A stretch of 64,000 nucleotides of DNA from Janthinobacterium aquaticum. Lineage in GTDB: Bacteria; Pseudomonadota; Gammaproteobacteria; Burkholderiales; Burkholderiaceae_D. The notes under the pieces are model-generated. The model was not told the DNA's origin. It did not search any database and saw nothing but the letters and a program-made list of their open reading frames with translations. Of the stretch, positions 28,893 through 36,941 are shown piece after piece. The first letter of the stretch is position 1; each line of letters begins with the position of its first letter. Position numbers and translations under genes: made by a program. The stretch lies in NCBI RefSeq assembly GCF_009208565.1, contig NZ_WFLK01000015.1:124001-188000 (forward strand), in the 5' to 3' direction.

Positions 28893-29980
28893 GGCCAGCG
28901 CTCCTGGCTCAGGGTATCCGGTACGGCTTGCAGCGCCATGCCATCGGCCAGCTTCAGCTGGCCCGACACTACTACGCGCTGGCCCGCCGTGAGTCCTTTG
29001 ACGATGGCCACGCGGCCGTCGAGCCGTTCTCCCAGTTCGACCGCCACGCGCCTGGCGGTCAGGCCCGGGCCGGTCTGTTGCGCCACGAATACCGTATCGC
29101 CATAAGCGCTGTAGGTGATGGCCGTTTCCGGTACCGTCAGTTGCTGGCCCGGCGGACGCGCCACCTTCACGCTGGCATACATGCCCGGCATCAGGCGTGC
29201 CTGCTGCGCTTTTTGCATGCGCAGCGTTGCCTGCACTTGCACCATGCGTGAACGCGCCACCAGCGGATCGATGGCATTGATGCTCGCTTCGAATACCTGG
29301 CCCGGGAAGGCGTCGACCTGGACCTGCACCGCCTGGCCTGGCACCAGGCTGGCGCTGCTGTGTTCATCGAGCGCGAAGTTCACCAGCAGCGCACTGGTGT
29401 CGATCAGGCTGGCCACCGCGTCGGCGGTCTGCAGGTATTGACCGGCATGCACGCGGCGGATGCCCAGCTGTCCGGCAAATGGTGCACGGATGGCTTTTTG
29501 CGCAATCTGTGCTTCGGTCTGGCGTACTTCGGCCAGCGCGGCATCGCGTTGCGCCACGGCGCTGTCGAGTTGTTCGCGCGTGGCCGCATTGTCGGCCACC
29601 AGTTGCACGGTGCGCGCATGGCGGCTTTGGGCGTTGTTCAGCTGGGCGCGCAGGCGCAGCAGGCTGGCCTGTTCAGGCGCGTCGTTGAGCTGCACCAGGA
29701 GCGCACCGGCAGCGACCTGCTGGCCTGAAGAAAAGGCGATGCGCGTCACGCGACCCGGTGCTTCGGCAGCGACCTGAACCTGGCGCGCCGCCTCCAGCTC
29801 GCCCACGGCACTGAAGTAGCGTTGCTGCTCGCCTTGCAGCACGGGCGCCAGTGCCACCTTGGTTGCCGGTGCAGGCGATGGGGAAGCGGCAGCTTTTGAC
29901 TGGGCGCGCGTGGCCAGCACTGCACCGGTAACGGCGAGCGCCATGGCCAGCGCACAGGCGCCGGCAATTTTGCGATTCAT
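28889..29980 (-). CDS. RND efflux periplasmic adaptor (membrane fusion protein)
   Basis: A 363-residue HlyD/AcrA-type adaptor. An N-terminal membrane anchor (ACALAMALAVTGAVLAT) has no lipobox cysteine. Next come the barrel-sandwich half AEAPGRVTRIAFSSGQQVAAGALLVQL, an alpha-hairpin (about residues 105-165), the second lipoyl half IRAPFAGQLGIRRVHAGQYLQ and beta-barrel domains. It links permease and outer-membrane factor. It is the first gene of the operon. No dedicated TetR/MarR regulator is adjacent. Confidence 0.92.
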   Translation of the reverse strand: MNRKIAGACALAMALAVTGAVLATRAQSKAAASPSPAPATKVALAPVLQGEQQRYFSAVGELEAARQVQVAAEAPGRVTRIAFSSGQQVAAGALLVQLNDAPEQASLLRLRAQLNNAQSRHARTVQLVADNAATREQLDSAVAQRDAALAEVRQTEAQIAQKAIRAPFAGQLGIRRVHAGQYLQTADAVASLIDTSALLVNFALDEHSSASLVPGQAVQVQVDAFPGQVFEASINAIDPLVARSRMVQVQATLRMQKAQQARLMPGMYASVKVARPPGQQLTVPETAITYSAYGDTVFVAQQTGPGLTARRVAVELGERLDGRVAIVKGLTAGQRVVVSGQLKLADGMALQAVPDTLSQERWP

Positions 29981-30004
29981 GAGGAACTCCTTGAGTACGA
30001 GAGG

Positions 30005-30490
30005 CTAGGCAGCCCAGCGGAGGTTGAACAGGAAAAACAGCGCCATGCACCACAACAGCATGGCCAGGTGTGTACCTTGCAGCCCTTCCTGCGCGATCCA
30101 GTAGGCGAACCACAAGCCGCCCAGATGCATCAGCAGCAGGAAGGCGGCCATCGCGCACAAGCCCAGGTTCAGCCACGATTGCGCCTGCGCCGCACTGCCG
30201 CCGAGCAGCATGACAGCGCCAGTCCAGGCACAGGCCGCGCTGGCTGCCTGCAAGGCCAGCACCAGCAGCAGTGCCAGCCGGTGCACGGCAAGGGACGTGA
30301 TCGCGCGGCGCAGCAGCGGCGTCGTGGTGGTCGGATCCTGGCGCAAAGAATCCATGCGCATGGTATTGCCGATCGCCCAGACCGAGCCGTGAAAACCCTG
30401 GAGATTGTTGAGGGTGGCCAGGCTCAGCCAGACGGCCAGTCCGATTGCCAGAATCAGTTGAAACAGCCAGATGGTATGCGGTAGCGGCAT
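30005..30490 (-). CDS. DUF2165 family small membrane protein
   Basis: A 161-residue integral membrane protein with four hydrophobic helices, including LFQLILAIGLAVWLSLATLN and LLWCMALFFLFNLRW. The conserved NLQGFHGSVWAIGNTM motif sits after helix 1, as in DUF2165 proteins. The start at 30490 removes a 26-residue extension without family support. It ends 24 nt before the efflux adaptor start and may be cotranscribed with the efflux genes. It is divergent from a SufR-like regulator. The function is unknown. Confidence 0.8.
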   Translation of the reverse strand: MPLPHTIWLFQLILAIGLAVWLSLATLNNLQGFHGSVWAIGNTMRMDSLRQDPTTTTPLLRRAITSLAVHRLALLLVLALQAASAACAWTGAVMLLGGSAAQAQSWLNLGLCAMAAFLLLMHLGGLWFAYWIAQEGLQGTHLAMLLWCMALFFLFNLRWAA

Positions 30491-30607
30491 GATGATTCCT
30501 GTCAAAGACTTTGCGTACAGGCAGGCACGAAAACCTCGACAGCATCGGGAGATCGGCCTATTATGCAAGCAAATAGTTGTATAACGTGGCCATCATAGTT
30601 GAGTAAA

Positions 30608-31267
30608 ATGAATTACACAAGTAAACGTTTGGATAATCAAGATGCACCGCATACCAACGAGCGCATCCTCTACTTCATCAAGACCAAAGGGCCTGTATCG
30701 ACTGCGACGCTGGCCAGGACGCTGGCAATGACGAGCGAGGCGGCGCGCCAGCAGGTACAGAAGCTGGTCACGGCCGGCCTGATCGAAGGAAGGCAGGAAG
30801 CGCAGGCAGGTGCCGGCCGGCCGCGCCAGAACTGGGTGCTGACGGCGGCGGGCCATGCGCGCTTTCCCGACACGCATGCGCAGCTGACCGTCAAGCTGAT
30901 CGGTTCGGTGCGCGAGCTGTTTGGCGAGGCAGGACTGGACAAGCTGATCGGCCAGCGCGAACAGGAAAGCCGGGCCGCTTATGCGCTGGCCTGTAATGCA
31001 CCCGATTTACCCACGCGCCTGGCACAGCTGGCTTGCGTGCGCGATGAAGAAGGCTATATGGCCAGGGTCGAGGCCGACGGCGCAGACTGGCTGCTGATCG
31101 AAGACCATTGCCCGATCTGCGCGGCAGCGCGCACCTGCCAGGGATTTTGCCGCTCCGAATTGCAGCTGTTCCAGGAAGTGGTCGGCCCAGCCGCACGCAT
31201 CGTGCGCGAGCAGCATGTGCTGAGCAATGCCATGCGCTGTGTCTACCGGATTTCGCCACTGTCCTGA
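30608..31267 (+). CDS. SufR-like winged-helix regulator with four-cysteine motif
   Basis: A 219-residue predicted transcriptional regulator (COG2345 type). An N-terminal MarR/DeoR-like winged helix (VSTATLARTLAMTSEAARQQV) with wing segment AGRPRQNWVLT is followed by a helical domain and a C-terminal cysteine motif, CPICAAARTCQGFC (CX2CX5CX3C, about residues 170-185). In SufR, C-terminal cysteines bind a 4Fe-4S cluster; the extra cysteine spacing here suggests metal or cluster sensing. The ATG at 30608 was chosen; a TTG three codons earlier is possible. It is divergent from DUF2165 and the efflux operon, and its 3' end overlaps the convergent MFS gene by 25 nt. The regulon is unknown. Confidence 0.8.
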   Translation: MNYTSKRLDNQDAPHTNERILYFIKTKGPVSTATLARTLAMTSEAARQQVQKLVTAGLIEGRQEAQAGAGRPRQNWVLTAAGHARFPDTHAQLTVKLIGSVRELFGEAGLDKLIGQREQESRAAYALACNAPDLPTRLAQLACVRDEEGYMARVEADGADWLLIEDHCPICAAARTCQGFCRSELQLFQEVVGPAARIVREQHVLSNAMRCVYRISPLS

Positions 31268-32514
31268 GGCGCAGGAAACAATGGCCGGGTCGCCAGCGCC
31301 ACCAGGCCGGCCGCAGCCCATACCCACCACCAGACGCCCACATCGAGCAATTGGGCAATCAGTACCGGCGTGCAGAAGAAGCCGATAAACACCGCCGTAT
31401 TGGCCATGCCCAGCGCCGTACCGGCACTGCTGCTGCCGGCCTGCACTGCCAGTTCCGTATAGGCCACGCCATGCCAGGCCGACACGCCGATGCCGGCCAG
31501 CACCACGGCACTCATCAGCAGCCAGTCCGGCGCGCCGCAGAAGGTCACGATGGCCAGCAGCAAAAACAGCGCCAGCGCAATCAGCGTCGAGGCGCGCAGA
31601 TAGGCCGGGCGGTTGGCATGGCGGTCGGTGTATCTGCCGCTCCAGATGCGCGTGATCATCGCGCCGGCCTGCAGCGCCACCATCACGCCAGTAATGCTGG
31701 CCAGTCCCAGGTGGCCATGGTCATGCAGAAACACGGTAGCGTAGGTGAGGATGGCAAACTGCGGCACGCACAACAGGCCGATGGCCGCCACGATGCGCCA
31801 TAGCCGGCGATTGGCAAACGGCGAAGCAGCCTGAGTGGTATCTGGCCCCGTGGACGCGTTTTGCGGGGCCGTGGCGGCCTCGCCGGCAGAAACAGGCTCA
31901 TGCATCCAGCGCCAGGTGAAAAACGCCGACAGCGCGCAGCAGGCGGCCAGTGCGCCGAATACGGCGCCAAAGCCCAGGCGCGATGCCAGCGGCGGCAGCA
32001 GCAGCGCCCCGATGGCGCCGCCCAGCGGCACGGCGGTCTGGCGGATGCTCATGGCAAAGCCGCGTTCGCCGGCGCCAAACCAGCGCATCACGGCGCGTCC
32101 GCTGGCGCCATTGACGCTGCCGATCAGCAGGCCGGTCAGCGTCAGCCCGCTTGCCAGCATGGGCAAGGAAGGGATGCTGCCCCCTGGCGTCAGCCACAGC
32201 ATCATGGCCAGCAGCGCCAGCATGCTGCTAAGCAGCCCCGTCAGCAACACGGGCCGATCGCCAAAGCGGTCGGTCGCCATGCCCCAAGGTAGCTCGGAAC
32301 AGGCGATGCCCAGCCCCATCGCGCCCAGCGCCACGCCCAGCTGCGTGCTGCCCAGGTGATAACTGCTGCGCAGCCAGATGGCGGTAGTGGGCAGGCCATT
32401 GGCTGCGGCGGAAAAACTGACATTGGCGGCCACGCCGACGCCCAGCACTTTCCAGCGGTGGCTGGAAGGCAAGACGGCAACAGTGGCGGACGTGGCGGAA
32501 CAGGATGCAGGCAT
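31243..32514 (-). CDS. MFS transporter
   Basis: A 423-residue major facilitator protein with about twelve membrane helices. GIACSELPWGMATDRFGDRPVLLTG is the conserved loop 2-3 motif, and ARSGRYTDRH-like IWSGRYTDRHANRPAYL is its counterpart in the second half. A cytoplasmic middle loop (PVSAGEAATAPQNASTGPDT) separates the halves. The substrate is unknown. It is divergent from a LysR gene (107 bp between starts), a likely regulator. Its 3' end overlaps the convergent SufR-like gene. Confidence 0.9.
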   Translation of the reverse strand: MPASCSATSATVAVLPSSHRWKVLGVGVAANVSFSAAANGLPTTAIWLRSSYHLGSTQLGVALGAMGLGIACSELPWGMATDRFGDRPVLLTGLLSSMLALLAMMLWLTPGGSIPSLPMLASGLTLTGLLIGSVNGASGRAVMRWFGAGERGFAMSIRQTAVPLGGAIGALLLPPLASRLGFGAVFGALAACCALSAFFTWRWMHEPVSAGEAATAPQNASTGPDTTQAASPFANRRLWRIVAAIGLLCVPQFAILTYATVFLHDHGHLGLASITGVMVALQAGAMITRIWSGRYTDRHANRPAYLRASTLIALALFLLLAIVTFCGAPDWLLMSAVVLAGIGVSAWHGVAYTELAVQAGSSSAGTALGMANTAVFIGFFCTPVLIAQLLDVGVWWWVWAAAGLVALATRPLFPAPQDSGEIR

Positions 32515-32621
32515 GATGGAGACCGTAGCGTGATTGACCCCGCCAGTGTTGCGCAGTATGATGATGTTGAATATCAGAAAATTTTGCAGCCATCGTTCGA
32601 TAAAAGCGGACGTTTATTCCC

Positions 32622-33536
32622 ATGACACCATTGCATTTCGATCTGGCCTTTTTGCGCAGCTTTGTTGCCGGCGTCGAGCTGGGCAGTTTCGCGCGCGCGG
32701 CCGACAGGCTGGGCCGCTCCACGTCGGCCGTCAGTGCGCAGCTGAAAAAGCTCGAGGAACAGGCCGGCCAGAGCCTGTTTCGCAAGGAAGGCCGCGGTTT
32801 GGCGCTCACGCAGGCGGGCGAAGTGCTGCTCGCTTACGCGCGTCGCCTGCTCGAACTCAATGACGAGGCCGCACTGGCCTTGCGCGGCCCGGCGCTCGAA
32901 GGCTGGGTCAGACTGGGTTTGCAGGAGGACTTTGGCGAAGCGCTGCTGCCGCAGGTGCTGGGACGTTACAGCCGCGCCCATCCGAAGGTGCGCATTGAAG
33001 CGCATGTGTCGCGCAATACGGCCTTGCTGCAGCATCTTGCGTCAAGCCAGCTCGACCTGGCGCTGCTGTGGGGCTGCCCTGCCCTGCCGGCGCCGGGCTG
33101 GCCGGCGGCCCAGCGGCAGGTGATTGCCAGCGTGCCGATGCGCTGGATCGCCTCGCCACAGCTGGCCTGGCAGCCAGGCTCAGGCGAGCCGCTGCCGCTG
33201 ATTGCCTTCGACCGCGAATGCCTGTTCCAGCGCAGTGCCACCGAGGCGCTCGAGCGTGAAGGCATCGCCTGGCGCACGGCTTTTACCAGTCCCAGCCTGG
33301 CAGGACTGTGGGCGGCAGCCGCTGCCGGTCTGGGCATCACGGTGCGCACAGGCCATGGCCTGCCGTCCGGCGTGCATGCGCTGGCCGCAGGCGAGGCCGG
33401 CTTGCCGCCCTTGCCGTCGCTGTCGCTCGAATTGCTGCGTGCAGTGCCCACGGCGTCGCCGCCGGTTGAACGCCTGGCCGAACTGATTATCGACGCCTTG
33501 CATCATCAGGATCAGGACGGGCCGGCCGCATGCTGA
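32622..33536 (+). CDS. LysR family transcriptional regulator
   Basis: A 304-residue LTTR. Its winged helix has FVAGVELGSFARAADRLGRSTSAVSAQLKKLE, and the effector domain starts GWVRLGLQEDFGEALLPQVL. The group resembles regulators of divergent MFS transporters. It overlaps the next LysR gene by 7 nt in the same direction, an unusual tandem of two LTTRs in one transcript. Confidence 0.9.
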   Translation: MTPLHFDLAFLRSFVAGVELGSFARAADRLGRSTSAVSAQLKKLEEQAGQSLFRKEGRGLALTQAGEVLLAYARRLLELNDEAALALRGPALEGWVRLGLQEDFGEALLPQVLGRYSRAHPKVRIEAHVSRNTALLQHLASSQLDLALLWGCPALPAPGWPAAQRQVIASVPMRWIASPQLAWQPGSGEPLPLIAFDRECLFQRSATEALEREGIAWRTAFTSPSLAGLWAAAAAGLGITVRTGHGLPSGVHALAAGEAGLPPLPSLSLELLRAVPTASPPVERLAELIIDALHHQDQDGPAAC

Positions 33537-34423
33537 ACCGGCTTGAAATGCTGCGTATCTTTTGCGCCGCTGCCGAACTGGGCAGCTTCAAGGAGGCGGC
33601 CATCCGGCTGGCCATTTCACCGCAGGCCGTCACGCGCGCGGTGCAGGAGCTTGAACGCCTGCAGGGAGAAGTGCTGTTTCACCGCAATACACGCCAGGTG
33701 CAACTAAGCGCCTATGGCGCCCAGCTGGCCATGCGCGCGCAGCTGGCGGTGCAGCAGGTAGACCAGTTGTTCGAGCATGGCGACGCCGGCAGCGGCGAGG
33801 AGCCGGGCGGGCTGGTGCGCGTGGCGGCGCCCACGGCGCTGGCGCATGCAATCGTCATGCCGGCGCTGACCGCCCTGGCGCAGCGTTATCCGAAGATCGA
33901 TTTCGATGTGCGCCTTGGCGATGAGCTGGTGGACGTGGTCAGCGAAAAAATCGATATCGGCGTGCGCATAGGCATCTTGCGCGATAACCGCTTCGTGGTG
34001 CGTCGCGTGGCGAAAATGCATCTGCAGGTGGTGGGCACGCCCGATTGCATCGCGCGCCATGGTGCGCCGCAGGCGATTGCCGACCTCGACCGTTTACCGA
34101 CCACCGCCATGCATGATCGCAGCACGGGGCGCGCCTGGCCCTGGCTGTTTGGTGATGGGCAGGAAGTCTACCCGCGTGGCAACCGTTTTATCTGCAATGA
34201 TGCGCAAGCCGAGCTGTCGGCCGTGCTGGCCGGCCTGGCTTTTGGCCAGCTGTCGAGTTATCTGGTCGATCAGCATCTGGCGACCGGGCGCCTGGTGGCG
34301 CTGCTGCACGAGCATGATCCGGTGCCATGGGATATCTACATTTACCGGCCGCAGCGCGGCCCGCTGGCGCCCCGGCTGCGGCTGGTATTCGATGCGCTCG
34401 CTGCGGCGCTGGCGCAAGCCTGA
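33530..34423 (+). CDS. LysR family transcriptional regulator (second of a tandem)
   Basis: A 297-residue LTTR. The helix-turn-helix region has FCAAAELGSFKEAAIRLAISPQAVTRAVQ, followed by an effector domain with VRVAAPTALAHAIVMPAL and DIGVRIGILRDNRFVVRRV. This is the CrgA/DsdC-like 'VRIG' subgroup, which differs from its upstream partner. The ATG at 33530 overlaps the previous stop. Its target is not evident nearby. Confidence 0.9.
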   Translation: MLNRLEMLRIFCAAAELGSFKEAAIRLAISPQAVTRAVQELERLQGEVLFHRNTRQVQLSAYGAQLAMRAQLAVQQVDQLFEHGDAGSGEEPGGLVRVAAPTALAHAIVMPALTALAQRYPKIDFDVRLGDELVDVVSEKIDIGVRIGILRDNRFVVRRVAKMHLQVVGTPDCIARHGAPQAIADLDRLPTTAMHDRSTGRAWPWLFGDGQEVYPRGNRFICNDAQAELSAVLAGLAFGQLSSYLVDQHLATGRLVALLHEHDPVPWDIYIYRPQRGPLAPRLRLVFDALAAALAQA

Positions 34424-34509
34424 TCAGGCTTGTACGCTACCAGTACTTGTACCGGCGTCAATGGAAAATCGCTGGCCTGATACTGTTAAACCTACTGCTG
34501 AACCTGCCG

Positions 34510-34887
34510 TCAGCCTCCTTCACTTGCCAGTGGTGCCAAGTGGCGCATGGCATGCAGCCGGTATAGCCAGGCGTCGCCGCAAAAGGCAGGCGAGGAGCGG
34601 CAATAGTATTGCAGCGTGGTAGCGCTGCAGCGGTAACGTGGCGACGCTTCCTGCCCCAGGTCGCGCTCGAGCAGTTGCATGCTCCACAGCAGTTCGAGCA
34701 GCAGCGCCGTATGCGGCGCATGCAGTGACAATTGCGCCGCCAGTTCGGCCGCGCTGTGCGCGTCGGCAAGCGCGTCGAACAGACCCAGCTCCAGTGCTGC
34801 CGCAATCGCATCGGCCTGTACTGGCGCATAAGCCAGGTCCCAGTACGGTTGCAGTGCGTGTTGTTGGGTAAATGAGGAAATCGACAT
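34510..34887 (-). pseudogene. Truncated methyltransferase: N-terminal dimerisation domain only
   Basis: A 125-residue ORF starting MSISSFTQQHALQPYWDLAYA. It matches the winged-helix dimerisation domain of class I small-molecule O-methyltransferases (AALELGLFDALADAHSAAELAAQLS, LELLWSMQLLERD). It stops after HLAPLASEGG, before any SAM-binding GxGxG motif. Neither frame in the 86 bp before the convergent LysR end continues the catalytic domain, so the remaining about 200 residues are deleted. The start ATG at 34887 follows GAAATCGAC rather weakly; a Met 23 codons upstream would overlap the Fur-box region. It is divergent from an AraC regulator. It may be a dead gene or a surviving stand-alone domain. 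Confidence 0.7.
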
Positions 34888-34932
34888 GGTGGGCTCCGCT
34901 TGGCGTTGAACAGTCAGCCCATTGTATGCAAC

Positions 34933-34951
34933 AATGAGAATAATTATCATT
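34933..34951. promoter_or_regulatory. Fur-box-like operator
   Basis: AATGAGAATAATTATCATT is a 19-bp palindrome with 8 of 9 symmetric positions. It resembles the Fur consensus GATAATGATAATCATTATC. It sits between the truncated methyltransferase (46 bp upstream of its start) and the AraC-type gene (59 bp upstream of its start), so it could control both by iron. The local AT-richness stands out against the GC-rich surroundings. Confidence 0.7.
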
Positions 34952-35009
34952 TGCATTTGTATGCGCGGCGGCGATTTTCATATGCACGCCGTTGCGCCTG
35001 GGAGATTCG

Positions 35010-35900
35010 ATGTTCATGCTACCTGCCGCATCCGGCTGGACGCCACGCCAGCTCGATGGCTTGCCCGACAACTGCCATTTCCGGCAGCGCCAGATCGACC
35101 ATGGCCTGGTGCTGGCGCATTCCGATTATCACCTGCCACGGCCAGTGGTACAGCAGGCCACGCGCAGCGATGAAGGTGCTGCACTGATCATTACCATCGG
35201 TCTGCAAGGCGCTTCCGGCTATGACATGAACGACGGCACGCGGCTGCGTTTTGAAGCTGGCCATACGACCGTGTCGGTCTTGCGCCATGGCAGCGGCGAG
35301 CGGCGTCTGGACGGTGGCAAGCATATTGAGCAATTACGGGTGTGGGTAGGCGAAGCCATGCTGGCGCGCTACGCCCCCGCACTGGCGGCGCGCCTGCCGC
35401 CCGAGGGCGTGACACCGCTGATGCATGCAGCCACCACGCCGGCGGTGGCGGCCCAGGCGGCAGCACTGCTGCGCGCCAGCGATCCGCTGGCCGTGCATAT
35501 CGGCGCGCTCAGCGTGCTGGGCGAGCAGCTGCGACTGCTGCCCTTGCCTCAAGAGGAGGCAAAGCCGGCGCGCGCGAGCGCGGTGCAGATTGCCGCCATC
35601 GAGCGCGCGCATGGCTTGATGCAGGACCAGCTGGCGCAGGAACTGACGCTTGAGTATCTATGCCTGCAAGTGGGCCTGAGCCTGTTCAAGTTCAAGCAGC
35701 TGTGGCGCTACCGCTATCACGACAGCCCCTGGCGCACGCTGCTGGCGCTACGCATGCAGCGCGCGCATGCACTGCTTGAATCGGGCTGCCAGGTGGCGCA
35801 GGCCGGCTGGCAGGTCGGTTATCGCCATCCGCCCAATTTCAGCGCTGCTTTCGTGCGCTATTTCGGCTATGCGCCCAAGAGCGTCGGGCGCCATGCGTAA
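35010..35900 (+). CDS. AraC family transcriptional regulator, PchR-like
   Basis: A 296-residue regulator. An N-terminal sensing domain is followed by two helix-turn-helices at the C-terminus: LTLEYLCLQVGLSLFKFKQLWRYR, then VAQAGWQVGYRHPPNFSAAFVRYFGYAP. The layout resembles PchR-type regulators of siderophore uptake. The ATG at 35010 is preceded by GGGAG; an upstream TTG in frame is less likely. A Fur-like box lies upstream, which fits an iron-starvation regulator. However, no TonB receptor or siderophore gene is in the window, so its target is elsewhere or lost. Confidence 0.85.
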   Translation: MFMLPAASGWTPRQLDGLPDNCHFRQRQIDHGLVLAHSDYHLPRPVVQQATRSDEGAALIITIGLQGASGYDMNDGTRLRFEAGHTTVSVLRHGSGERRLDGGKHIEQLRVWVGEAMLARYAPALAARLPPEGVTPLMHAATTPAVAAQAAALLRASDPLAVHIGALSVLGEQLRLLPLPQEEAKPARASAVQIAAIERAHGLMQDQLAQELTLEYLCLQVGLSLFKFKQLWRYRYHDSPWRTLLALRMQRAHALLESGCQVAQAGWQVGYRHPPNFSAAFVRYFGYAPKSVGRHA

Positions 35901-36005
35901 CAGAACGTAAAAAAGAAAGCGCAAGCAAGCAAGCGCCGCGGCGGCATGGGCGCTGCTATACTTTTTTTTTGCCCGCGCAGTTGCGCGGCTGCTTCAGGAG
36001 TTACC

Positions 36006-36428
36006 ATGCATTTTCGTTCTATTATTTTACTGACGCTGGGCCTGGCTGCCGGCGCCACAGCACTTGCCGCACCGTCGCATCACCGCGTGCCGCTGCAGGC
36101 GGGCACGTATATCCTCGACGGCGCCGGCAAGCGCTGCGCCGACGTGCCCAATGCCGGCACGCTGTATTTCGATGGCAAGAATCTGATCGGGCCGCACGAC
36201 CATGATGTCCAGACCAGCATCAAGTCGGTCTCGACCGATGGCCAGACCTATACTTTGCGCAGTATCTCGACCAGTTACGACATGAACGACAAGCCGGTGC
36301 GCGAATCGCGGCTGCAGATTTTGCAGCTGCGCGGCAAGGCCAGTTTTCGTATGATCGACCGCAAGACCGGCAAACCGGAAAGCGGGTTTCACCGCTGCGG
36401 TCCGATGCCGAAAAAAGCGCGCAGCTAG
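36006..36428 (+). CDS. Small secreted protein of unknown function
   Basis: A 140-residue protein with a clear Sec signal peptide, MHFRSIILLTLGLAAGATALAAP-type, cleaved near ALA-APS. The mature part is basic, with two cysteines (KRCADV near its start, HRCGPM near its end) that could form a disulfide. YILDGAGKRCADVPNAGTLYF and LRGKASFRMIDRKTG are visible. I recognise no family. The ATG at 36006 has CAGGAG upstream. It is probably periplasmic. Confidence 0.75.
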   Translation: MHFRSIILLTLGLAAGATALAAPSHHRVPLQAGTYILDGAGKRCADVPNAGTLYFDGKNLIGPHDHDVQTSIKSVSTDGQTYTLRSISTSYDMNDKPVRESRLQILQLRGKASFRMIDRKTGKPESGFHRCGPMPKKARS

Positions 36429-36506
36429 TGGCAACATAGCGCTGCGGCAGCATTGCCAGCAATCTGTTTTGAGCTCGACGAATCTTGTACCAGCAAAGGA
36501 GACACG

Positions 36507-36914
36507 ATGGCCCGCAACATTTTTGTCAATCTGCCAGTGCGCGACCTGGACCGTTCGGTGGCGTTCTTTACCCAGCTCGGCTTCAGTTTCAACGCCAACT
36601 TTACCGATGAAACGGCGACCTGCATGATCGTCAGCGAGACGATCTACGTCATGCTGCTGACCGAAGACAAGTTTCGCCAGTTCACGCCCAAGCAGCTGTG
36701 CGACACGCGCACCCAGACCGAAGTGCTGCTGTGCCTGTCGACCGAAAGCCGTGCCGAAGTCGACCAGCTGGTGGCCAAGGCGGTGGCGGCCGGCGGCAGC
36801 GTCTACCGCGAGGCCACCGACATGGGCTTCATGTACGCACACAGCTTCCAGGACCTCGATGGCCACCAGTGGGAACTGGTGTATATGCTGCCGCAGGGGC
36901 AGGCAGGGGCTTAG
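36507..36914 (+). CDS. VOC family (glyoxalase/bleomycin-resistance-like) protein
   Basis: A 135-residue vicinal-oxygen-chelate fold protein. Its beta-alpha-beta start, IFVNLPVRDLDRSVAFFTQLGFSF, is typical, with DLDGHQWELVYM near the end where a metal-ligand Glu usually sits. The group is often annotated as predicted lactoylglutathione lyase, but the first-half His/Glu ligand pattern is weak, so enzymatic function is unsure. The ATG at 36507 follows AAAGGAGACACG. Confidence 0.85.
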   Translation: MARNIFVNLPVRDLDRSVAFFTQLGFSFNANFTDETATCMIVSETIYVMLLTEDKFRQFTPKQLCDTRTQTEVLLCLSTESRAEVDQLVAKAVAAGGSVYREATDMGFMYAHSFQDLDGHQWELVYMLPQGQAGA

Positions 36915-36941
36915 AGCACTGCGCCGCCTGCCTGAACCGTT

